Both the position numbers and the translations under genes were made by a program. Under the pieces are notes generated by a model. That model was not told where the DNA came from. It searched no databases and saw only the letters and a list, made by a program, of their open reading frames with translations. Shown in pieces: positions 23,874 through 30,259 of a DNA stretch of 48,060 nt; within the stretch, counting starts at the first letter, position 1, and the number at the start of each line of letters is the position of its first letter. This stretch comes from Nocardioides albidus (lineage in GTDB: Bacteria > Actinomycetota > Actinomycetes > Propionibacteriales > Nocardioidaceae), in the NCBI RefSeq assembly GCF_006335005.1, contig NZ_VDMP01000015.1, positions 90,017-138,076 on the forward strand, written 5' to 3'.

Positions 23874-24718
23874 CCGCGGTCCCGCGGCTCGGTGTCCTCG
23901 GCGGCCGGAGCCGCAGCCCCGAGCGCCTCGACGTCGACGACGACGACGGTGACGTTGTCGTGGCCGCCGGCGGCGACCGCGGCGTCGACAAGAGTGCTCA
24001 CGGTGCGGTCGGGCGACATCTGGTCGGAGAGGATGTGGAGGATCGCCGTGTCGGACAGCTCCGAGGTGAGCCCGTCGGAGCACAGCAGCAGCCGGGACCC
24101 GGGCTCGGCCGGCACCAGCGCGAAGTCGGCCTCGGAGGTGGTCAGCGCGCCGATCGCGCGGGTCACGACGTGCCGCTCCGGGTGGCCGAGCGCCTCGTCG
24201 CGGGTGAGGTGGCCGGCGTCGATGAGCTCCTGCACCACGGAGTGGTCCTTGGAGATCTGCTCGAGCACGCCGCCGGCGTACGTGTAGGCGCGGGAGTCGC
24301 CGATGTTGGCCAGCAGCCAGTAGCCGCGGCCGTCCTCCAGGACGTAGGCGGCCGTGACGAGCGTGGAGCCGGGCGCGGAGCTGAACTCCGCGGCCAGCGA
24401 CGCGACCCGCGTCTGGGCCGTCGCGATCGCGGCCTCCACGTCGGCCGGCTGCACCTCGTGGAGGGTCGCCAGGGACTCGAAGGACTCGACGACCAGCCGG
24501 CTCGCCACGTCGCCGCGGGAATAGCCGCCCATGCCGTCGGCGACCAGGAAGACCGGTGGAGCCACGAGGGAGGAGTCCTCGTTGACGGAGCGGACCCGAC
24601 CCGGGTGGGTGCCGGCAGCGTGCAGGAGGCGTGTGTGATGTCCCGGCGACGGCCAGGACTCGGTACCCGTCGCATTGACCCGCACCGCTCGAACCCCCGA
24701 GGCCTCCCCATGCCCCAT
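23870..24718 (-). CDS. PP2C-type Ser/Thr protein phosphatase
   Basis: A 282-residue PP2C phosphatase, first gene of the operon. Motifs are GRVRSVNEDS (metal and phosphate site), FLVADGMGGYSRGDVAS with the metal-binding Asp61, NIGDSRAY, LLLCSDGLTSEL and GGHDNVTVVVV. It should reverse phosphorylation by the kinase encoded two genes downstream, as PrpC does in PFNA clusters and PstP does for mycobacterial kinases. Members usually need manganese or magnesium. The first 30 residues are not conserved in the family, so an internal start such as the GTG encoding the V of VRVNATG is possible. A TAGGCT -10 box lies 27 nt upstream of the ATG. Confidence 0.93.
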   Translation of the reverse strand: MGHGEASGVRAVRVNATGTESWPSPGHHTRLLHAAGTHPGRVRSVNEDSSLVAPPVFLVADGMGGYSRGDVASRLVVESFESLATLHEVQPADVEAAIATAQTRVASLAAEFSSAPGSTLVTAAYVLEDGRGYWLLANIGDSRAYTYAGGVLEQISKDHSVVQELIDAGHLTRDEALGHPERHVVTRAIGALTTSEADFALVPAEPGSRLLLCSDGLTSELSDTAILHILSDQMSPDRTVSTLVDAAVAAGGHDNVTVVVVDVEALGAAAPAAEDTEPRDRG

Positions 24719-24745
24719 CCATCCGTCGGCTGGGACGCTGCGCGC

Positions 24746-24751
24746 AGCCTA
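24746..24751 (-). promoter_or_regulatory. Putative promoter of the kinase operon (TAGGCT)
   Basis: On the minus strand TAGGCT (24751 to 24746) lies 27 nt upstream of the PP2C ATG and would give a leader of about 20 nt. No convincing -35 is visible. It is the only good -10 candidate found before this 14.4-kb operon. Confidence 0.35.
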
Positions 24752-24857
24752 ACCCGCGCACGCGGGTGGTGAGGCATCGGCAGGACACCCCGTCACAGGC
24801 ACATCGCCGACCGGCTCACGGCCACGGGTGCGGTCACGGGCCGGCGGCGCGCGCCCT

Positions 24858-24863
24858 TAGGCT
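24858..24863 (+). promoter_or_regulatory. -10 box of a leaderless promoter (TAGGCT)
   Basis: TAGGCT ends 6 nt before the ATG of the FKBP gene. The spacer GAGGGG could alternatively serve as a weak ribosome binding site. Confidence 0.45.
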
Positions 24864-24869
24864 GAGGGG

Positions 24870-25241
24870 ATGAGCCAGAAGCCCGAGATCGACTTCGTCG
24901 ACCCCACGCCGCCCACCGACCTCGTGATCACCGACCTCACCGTCGGCGACGGCGAGGAGGCCACGTCCGGCAGCACCGTGTCCGTGCACTACGTCGGCGT
25001 CGCGCTGTCCAGCGGCGAGGAGTTCGACGCGTCGTACAACCGCGGCACGCCGCTGCAGTTCCGCCTCGGCATCGGCCAGGTCATCCAGGGCTGGGACACC
25101 GGCGTGCAGGGCATGAAGGTCGGCGGCCGCCGCCAGCTCGTCATCCCGCCGCACCTCGGGTACGGCGACCGCGGCGCCGGCGGCGTCATCAAGCCGGGCG
25201 AGACCCTCGTCTTCGTGGTGGACCTGCTCGCCGTCAGCTGA
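24870..25241 (+). CDS. FKBP-type peptidyl-prolyl cis-trans isomerase
   Basis: A 123-residue single-domain FKBP with no signal peptide, so cytoplasmic. The family core is complete: VSVHYVGVALSSGEEFDASYNRG, FRLGIGQVIQGWDTGVQGMKVGGRRQLVIPPHLGYGDRG and IKPGETLVFVVDLL. Active-site aromatic and acidic residues (Tyr in HYVG, Asp in EFDAS, Trp in GWDTG, Tyr in LGYGD) are present. It accelerates proline isomerisation during protein folding. It is transcribed divergently from the kinase operon and convergently to the S4 gene, so it is probably monocistronic. Confidence 0.95.
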   Translation: MSQKPEIDFVDPTPPTDLVITDLTVGDGEEATSGSTVSVHYVGVALSSGEEFDASYNRGTPLQFRLGIGQVIQGWDTGVQGMKVGGRRQLVIPPHLGYGDRGAGGVIKPGETLVFVVDLLAVS

Positions 25242-25291
25242 CGCGCGCGCGGCAGCGCGGCGCGACGAAGGAGCGACGCGCTCGCGCCGAT

Positions 25292-25537
25292 CTACCAGGG
25301 CAGGTTGTCGGGGACGTCGTCGTCGGAGACCCGGGCGGCCTGGCCCTGGAGCTCGACCACGTCGCCGAGCACGAGCTGGCGTCCGCGCCGGGTCTCGACC
25401 TCGCCGTTGACCCGGACGAGCCCGTCGGCGATCACCGGCTTCGCCTCGGCCCCGGACTCCACCAGGTTGGCGAGCTTGAGGAACTGGCCGAGCCGGATCG
25501 ACTGGTCACGGATCGGGACGTCCATCGGCTCGGGCAC
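25292..25537 (-). CDS. S4 domain RNA-binding protein (YbcJ-like)
   Basis: An 81-residue protein made of a single S4 fold: IRLGQFLKLANLVESGAEAKPVIADGLVRVNGEVETRRGRQLVLGDVVEL. The pattern of G-x-F-L-K at the start and V-x-V-N-G-E in the middle matches YbcJ-like proteins, small RNA-binding proteins thought to act on ribosomal or transfer RNA; the precise role is unknown. The GTG at 25537 is preferred because it lies exactly 6 nt after a TAGGCT -10 box, as at other leaderless genes here; an ATG at 25525 is the alternative. It converges on the FKBP gene with 50 bp between them. Confidence 0.88.
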   Translation of the reverse strand: MPEPMDVPIRDQSIRLGQFLKLANLVESGAEAKPVIADGLVRVNGEVETRRGRQLVLGDVVELQGQAARVSDDDVPDNLPW

Positions 25538-25543
25538 GCGCCC

Positions 25544-25549
25544 AGCCTA
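25544..25549 (-). promoter_or_regulatory. -10 box of a leaderless promoter (TAGGCT)
   Basis: On the minus strand TAGGCT (25549 to 25544) ends 6 nt before the GTG at 25537 and decides the start of the S4 gene. Confidence 0.5.
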
Positions 25550-25643
25550 GTGGCCATAGCGGTTGACTCGTCGGGGGACATTCGTGCTGACAGTGCGTGC
25601 ATCGCAGGCGGCGCGACGTCACCAGCTCGGGCCCGGTCCGGTC

Positions 25644-25670
25644 GACAAGCGCAGCGAGGAGCCTCGAACC
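25644..25670. repeat. Dispersed intergenic repeat, copy 2
   Basis: GACAAGCGCAGCGAGGAGCC followed by TCGAACC; its reverse complement begins GGTTCGAGGCTCCTCGC, parallel to copy 1 at 10252. It lies in the 200-bp gap (25538-25737) between the S4 promoter and the end of the HNH pseudogene, in which nothing else was recognised. Confidence 0.5.
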
Positions 25671-25737
25671 CTCCGGGCCCCTCTGACGTGCCGATGTCCC
25701 CGCGAGCAGGTGGCTGGCGGGGTGTGGGGCGGGGTCC

Positions 25738-27032
25738 CTACTCGTCGGGCGGGGCGCTGGTGTCGTGCACGGGGTGGGTGCCGCGGTGGTCGACCCGGAA
25801 CCGGAATCCGGTGGGGCTGGTCCAGACGTAGGTGCCGGGCATGAGGATCTCGTAGCGCCACCGGGAATGTGTCTTCGCGCGATGGTGCCGCCTGCACAGG
25901 GCGACTTCGTTGCAGGGGCAGGTCGGCCCGCCCTCCCCGTAGGAACGGTGGTGGTCGATGTCGCAGCGTTGGGCGGGGCGGGTGCAGTGCGGGAACCGGC
26001 AGGTCTGGTCCCGAAACGCGACACGGGTCTTGTGGCGGTCGGGGATCTCGTAGGAGCCGACCGGCACGTGGTCGGCCAGATCGATCACCGGCCGCACGAC
26101 GATCGTGGTCTCGCGGGTGCGGAGCCATTCCCTGATCTGCGCTGAGCTGACCGGGCAGCGTCCTTCCTCCCACCTGCCGACCGGGTTCTGCCCGGTGAGG
26201 GTGGTGTCGGTGATGTGGACGTTCAACACCACCTTGCGACCCGGCAAGGTGGCGACGACCTCCCCGGTGTCGGGATCAGGAATCAACAGATCCAACGCGA
26301 GATCGGCGCGGGCGATCTCGGCAGCCGCCTTCGACCGCCGCACATCGAGCGACGAGTCGTCACCCAGCCGGCCGAGGACCTCGGCCCGCCGCGCGACGGC
26401 CTGGTCGAGGTCGTGCCCGTCCGCCGCATCCATAAGCGCGTCGACCTGGACGAGTCCGTGCTCGTCGACCTCCCCGATGTCGAAGCGACGTCGATCGGCT
26501 GCGGCCTTACGTTCGGCCTCGGCCTTCTCGGGGTCGAACCGCAACACAGCTTCGCCGACGCGGCGTTCGAGCTGCGCCCAGCCGACGCCGGTGGCGTCGA
26601 ACAGCTGCCGGTCCACGAACGCCGCCGCCTCCGCGCTGAGCGGGCGAGTGAGGTCGGCGATCCGCTCGGCCCGCCACGGCGCCAACCCCCCGGCCATCAC
26701 CGCGTCGTACACGTGGGGCAACCGCCAGGCGCACTCGATGACCCGCCCGACATACGCCTTCCCACCATCCGGGGTCCGGCCGAGGACCGCGACCAACTCC
26801 TCAACGCGAACTCCGACACCAACGGTGCGCCCGCGCCCACGATCGGGATGCCGGTGTCGAGGTAGCCCTCGGTGATCGTGGCAACGCCCGCCGGTCCGGT
26901 GACGACATGGTCGGAGGCCCAGGTCGTGATGTCCTCCCACTCCTCGATGATCAGGGTGTTGCGGGAGTGGATCCGGTCCCGCACGCGCGACAGCAGATCG
27001 GCTGTCGCGTCGGGTCGGGTTCCGAGATCCAT
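25738..27032 (-). pseudogene. Frameshifted DUF222/HNH endonuclease (13E12 family)
   Basis: About 431 codons starting at ATG 27032 (MDLGTRPDATADLLSRVRDRI). The frame is intact to about 26807, then continues one frame over. The two halves join naturally as PLVSEFA followed by VEELVAVLGRTPDGG if one G is restored in GCGTTGAGG (minus strand, around 26804-26807), so a single-base deletion or a sequencing error is likely. The downstream part holds the DUF222 helical region and an HNH nuclease module with zinc ligands (CRFPHCTRPAQRCDIDHHRSYGEGG...CNEVALCRRHHRAKTH). This family is multicopy in Nocardioides-type genomes and often mobile-like. If the base is truly absent, the 74-residue first part ends in a wrong frame and the HNH domain is lost. 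Confidence 0.8.
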
Positions 27033-27137
27033 GACTGCATCGTCCCAAGAGGATCCGTCACAAACCCGACGCCGGAACCCCGCCTGTGCACAGGGGAAAC
27101 CCACCCGCGTTGATCACCGGTCTGCTGCGCGCGGCGC

Positions 27138-28397
27138 TCAGTGGACGGCCACGGACACCGTGTGGATGAGGAGGCCGACCAGGCCGCCGACGATGGTGCC
27201 GTTGATCCGGATGAACTGCAGGTCGCGGCCGACGTGCAGCTCGATGCGGCGGGCGGCCTCCTTGCCGTCCCACTGCTCGATGGTGTGGGTGATGACGGTG
27301 GTGAGCTCGGCGCCGTAGCGGTCGACGACGAAGACGGCGGCGTCGGCGGCGAGGCGGTCGAGGCGATCGCGCAGGGCCGCGTCGGCCCGCAGGCGGGAGG
27401 ATGCGCCCTCGATCTCGACGAGCAGGCGGCGGCGTACGGCGCCCTGCGGGTCGCTCAGCGAGGCGAGCAGCGCCTTGCGCAGGGCCTGCCACAGCGAGAC
27501 GGCGCTGGCGATGACGGCGGGGTGGTCGAGGACGCGGTCCTTGAGCCGCTCCGCCCGCTCCTGGGTCTCCGGCCTGGACAGCAGGTCGTCCGCGAGCTGG
27601 CCGAGCATCGAGTCGAGAGCGCGACGGGCACGGTGGCCGGGGTTGTCCCGGATGTCGGCGACCCAGCGGACCATCTCCAGGTGGAGCCGGTCGATGACCA
27701 TCTCGTTGACCCGGCCGGGGACCCAGGACGGCGCCCGCTCCTCCAGCACCTCGTGCACCGTGTCGGGGTTGGCGAGGAGCCAGCCGTGCATCTCCTCGAT
27801 CATGAGATCGACGAGCCCGTGGTGCAGGTCGTCGCGGATCGCCTCGGCGAGCAGCCCGCCGAGCAGGGGCGCGACGGGCTCCTCCCGGAACCGGGGCACG
27901 AGCGCCTCCGTGACGAGCGCCTCGATGTGGTCGTCACGGACCTTGCCGAGCACGAGCGCGGCGATCTCGGAGCCCTCGGTGACGACCCGCTCGGCGTTCG
28001 CGGGCACGGCCAGCCAGTCACCGACGCGCTGTGCGATCTGCACCCCGAGGACCCGCTCGCGGATGATCTCCTCCTGCAGGAAGTTCTCCCCCACGAACTG
28101 CTCGAGCCCCTTGCCGAGGTCGTCCTTGCGCTTGGGGATCAGCGCCGTGTGCGGGATCGGCAGCCCGAGCGGGTGCTTGAAGAGCGCCGTCACGGCGAAC
28201 CAGTCCGCGATGGCGCCGACCATGGACGCCTCGGCGCCGGCGTTGACATAGCCCCAGGCGCCGTCCTCGCCCAGGGTGGCGGCATAGACCGCCGCGGCGA
28301 GCAGGAGCAGCGACACGGCGACCGTGCGCATCCGGCGCAGCGCGCGACGGCGGACGGCATCGGCCGAGGGGTCGGAGGGGATCAGCGGGCCGGACAC
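27138..28397 (-). CDS. DUF445 membrane protein
   Basis: A 419-residue protein of the DUF445 (YjiN/YheB-like) family. It has a hydrophobic N-terminal segment (VAVSLLLLAAAVYAATLG), the family hallmark EASMVGAIADWFAVTALFKHPLGLPIPHTALIPKRKDDLGKGLEQFVGENFL, a long helical middle, and a C-terminal transmembrane helix (INGTIVGGLVGLLIHTVSVAVH). Its function is unknown. The GTG at 28397 gives a protein starting VSGPLIPSDPS; a longer form from further upstream is possible but adds a poorly conserved stretch. The gene is alone, with 105 bp to the HNH pseudogene and a hairpin upstream that belongs to the ECF41 gene. Confidence 0.88.
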   Translation of the reverse strand: MSGPLIPSDPSADAVRRRALRRMRTVAVSLLLLAAAVYAATLGEDGAWGYVNAGAEASMVGAIADWFAVTALFKHPLGLPIPHTALIPKRKDDLGKGLEQFVGENFLQEEIIRERVLGVQIAQRVGDWLAVPANAERVVTEGSEIAALVLGKVRDDHIEALVTEALVPRFREEPVAPLLGGLLAEAIRDDLHHGLVDLMIEEMHGWLLANPDTVHEVLEERAPSWVPGRVNEMVIDRLHLEMVRWVADIRDNPGHRARRALDSMLGQLADDLLSRPETQERAERLKDRVLDHPAVIASAVSLWQALRKALLASLSDPQGAVRRRLLVEIEGASSRLRADAALRDRLDRLAADAAVFVVDRYGAELTTVITHTIEQWDGKEAARRIELHVGRDLQFIRINGTIVGGLVGLLIHTVSVAVH

Positions 28398-28440
28398 GTG
28401 CCCATCCTTGCCTACCCCTCGCGAAGCCCTCACCACCCGT

Positions 28441-28472
28441 CGCGGCCCCGGGGCGAATGCCTCGGGGCCGCG
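28441..28472 (-). terminator. Hairpin terminator after the ECF41 gene
   Basis: A perfect 10-bp inverted repeat, CGCGGCCCCG (28441-28450) and CGGGGCCGCG (28463-28472), encloses a 12-nt loop. It lies 78 bp beyond the ECF41 stop codon. There is no T-run on either side, as is common for actinobacterial terminators. It is the only distinct feature of the 152-bp gap 28398-28549. Confidence 0.55.
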
Positions 28473-28549
28473 TTGACGGTGCGGAACCCCCCAGCCACCG
28501 CAGCGCGTCGTCCACGATTCAACGACCGGCGGGAGGAGAGGTTCCGGAT

Positions 28550-29488
28550 CTATCCGTGATCTGTTGTCACGTCTACCCGGAGGAGGTCGACGACGGCCAG
28601 CTTGGCCGGCGCCCGCAGGATGTCGACCCGCGTGGCGCGCTCCCCCTCGACGGTCAGCACGAGCAGGGAGGTCACCACCCCGTCCTCGCGCAGCGCGATC
28701 GCCGGGGCGCCGTTGGCGTCGACGATCTCGACGTCGACGCGATCGCCGTACTTCGCGACCAGGCCGAGCAGGAAGCGTCCCACCCGGTCGGCGCCCAGGA
28801 CCGGCCGGCGCGCCGCGCTCACCACGCCGCCCCCGTCGGAGGTCAGGACCACATCGGGGTCCAGGGTCTCGAGCAGGGCGGCGAGATCGCCCCCGGCCGC
28901 CGCGGCGAGGAAGCGACCGAGCACCGCCTCGTGGGCCCGGCGGTCGACCTCGAACCGGGCCGGCTGCGCGGCGAGATGGGTCCGGGCCCGCGAGGCGAGC
29001 TGGCGGACGGCGGCCGGACTGCGGCCGACGACCGCCGCGACCTCGGCGAAGGCCATGCCGAACACGTCGTGCAGGACCCAGGCGGTCCGCTCCGCGGGGG
29101 ACAGCGACTCGAGGACGACCACGAGGGCGTAGCTGACCGTCTCGTCCAGGGTGACCCGGTCGGCCGGGTCGGCGGCCGGATCGGCGCGGGCGGCGCGCTC
29201 CCCGACGAAAGGCTCCGGCAACCAGGGGCCGACGTACTCCTCGCGACGGACCCGCGCCGAGCGCAGCACGTCGGTGGCCGCGCGGGCGACGGCGACGGTC
29301 AGCCAGCCGGCCAGGTCGCGGATCGGCTCGCGGGCGTCGGCCTCCACCAGGCGGGTCCAGCAGTCGGCGACGACGTCCTCGGCCTCGGCGCGACTGCCGA
29401 GGATCGCGTAGGCGACGCGCACCATCCGGGGGCGGAGCGCGTCGTACTCCCCCGCCAGCGCCTGGACCCGCGCCACCGGGTCACACAC
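28550..29488 (-). CDS. sigJ: ECF41-family sigma factor (SigJ-like)
   Basis: A 312-residue sigma factor. Regions 2 and 4 occupy about residues 1-170 (YDALRPRMVRVAYAILGSRAEAEDVVADCW and AWVLHDVFGMAFAEVAAVVGRSPAAVRQLASRAR), joined by a linker with the ECF41 signature GPWLPEPFV. A C-terminal SnoaL-like domain (about 175-312) contains the second ECF41 signature, SDGGG. In this family the fused domain replaces an anti-sigma factor and modulates activity, and no anti-sigma gene is present here. The GTG start lies inside the end of the NmrA-like gene (8-nt overlap). ECF41 genes typically neighbour a carboxymuconolactone decarboxylase, oxidoreductase or epimerase, and that partner is the NmrA-like gene. 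Confidence 0.92.
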   Translation of the reverse strand: MCDPVARVQALAGEYDALRPRMVRVAYAILGSRAEAEDVVADCWTRLVEADAREPIRDLAGWLTVAVARAATDVLRSARVRREEYVGPWLPEPFVGERAARADPAADPADRVTLDETVSYALVVVLESLSPAERTAWVLHDVFGMAFAEVAAVVGRSPAAVRQLASRARTHLAAQPARFEVDRRAHEAVLGRFLAAAAGGDLAALLETLDPDVVLTSDGGGVVSAARRPVLGADRVGRFLLGLVAKYGDRVDVEIVDANGAPAIALREDGVVTSLLVLTVEGERATRVDILRAPAKLAVVDLLRVDVTTDHG

Positions 29489-30221
29489 GGGCGAGCCACT
29501 CGTCGAAGGTCTCCGTGCCGAGCCGCGCGCCGGCACCCGGCAGCAGGCCCCCCGCCTTCACCTGGCGCCCGGTCCGTCCCGCCATCGGCACGGGTACGAC
29601 GAGCCGCCGGGGCCCGCGCGCCCGCACCACGTCGCGCACCATCCGGCCCATGTCCTCGGGTCGCGGGCCGCCGAGGTCCGGCAGCAGCCCGGCGGGCTCG
29701 CCGAGCGCCGCCGCGACGAGGGCGGCGGCGACCTCGCGGGCCGCGATCGGCTGGGTGCGCATCCGCGGCGCCATGGCGAACGGGCGCGGGCTGCGCTGGG
29801 CGAGCTGCCCGGCGAACTCGTGGAACTGCGTGGCCCGCAGCACCGACCAGGGCACCGGGCCGGCGGCGACCAGCTCCTCCTGGCGGCGCTTGCCGAGGTA
29901 GTAGGGCAGGTCGACCCGGTCGCAGCCGACGATCGAGAGGGCGACGTGGTGGCGCACGCCGGCCGCGGCGCCCGCGGTGAGGAGGTGACCGGTGGCGGCC
30001 TCGAAGAACTCGACCGACCGCCTGCCGCTGAGGGTCTGGACGTTGCTGGCGTCGATGACCGCGTCGACGCCGTCGAGGGCCGCCGCGAGCCCGGCGCCGG
30101 TGGTCAGGTCGACCCCGCGGGAGCGGGCGATGACGACCGGCGTCGCGCCGACGCGGCGTACCTCCTCGACCGCCATCGCGCCGACCAGTCCCGTTCCGCC
30201 TGCAACGGCGATGATGTCCAT
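29481..30221 (-). CDS. NmrA-like NAD(P)-binding oxidoreductase, ECF41 partner
   Basis: A 246-residue atypical SDR/NmrA-type protein starting MDIIAVAGGTGLVGAMAVEEV, with the G-x-x-G-x-x-G nucleotide-binding motif at residues 8-14. The segment HHVALSIVGCDRVDLPYYLGKRRQEELVAAGPVPWSVLRATQFHEF is typical of the family and includes a Y-x3-K-like motif (YYLGK). The substrate is unknown. The gene is the first of a two-gene operon with the ECF41 sigma factor and is preceded by an ECF41-type promoter. The -10 element lies only 8 nt before the ATG, so the mRNA should be leaderless. Some ECF41 partners are proposed to act in redox or aromatic metabolism; that cannot be decided here. Confidence 0.85.
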   Translation of the reverse strand: MDIIAVAGGTGLVGAMAVEEVRRVGATPVVIARSRGVDLTTGAGLAAALDGVDAVIDASNVQTLSGRRSVEFFEAATGHLLTAGAAAGVRHHVALSIVGCDRVDLPYYLGKRRQEELVAAGPVPWSVLRATQFHEFAGQLAQRSPRPFAMAPRMRTQPIAAREVAAALVAAALGEPAGLLPDLGGPRPEDMGRMVRDVVRARGPRRLVVPVPMAGRTGRQVKAGGLLPGAGARLGTETFDEWLARV

Positions 30222-30229
30222 GCCAGGAG

Positions 30230-30256
30230 GACGAGACGGGTCGGCGGAGTGTGACA
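30230..30256 (-). promoter_or_regulatory. ECF41-type promoter (TGTCACA-N16-CGTC)
   Basis: Read on the minus strand, TGTCACA (30256-30250) and CGTC (30233-30230) are separated by 16 nt. Both elements match the promoter motif reported for ECF41 sigma factors. It lies immediately upstream of the NmrA-like gene and its downstream sigma factor gene, implying autoregulation. Confidence 0.85.
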
Positions 30257-30259
30257 TGG

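Noticed and set aside
24719..24869. A riboswitch or small RNA in the kinase/FKBP divergent gap
   Set aside because: No conserved riboswitch core or stable terminator-like hairpin was seen; the gap seems to hold only two promoters.
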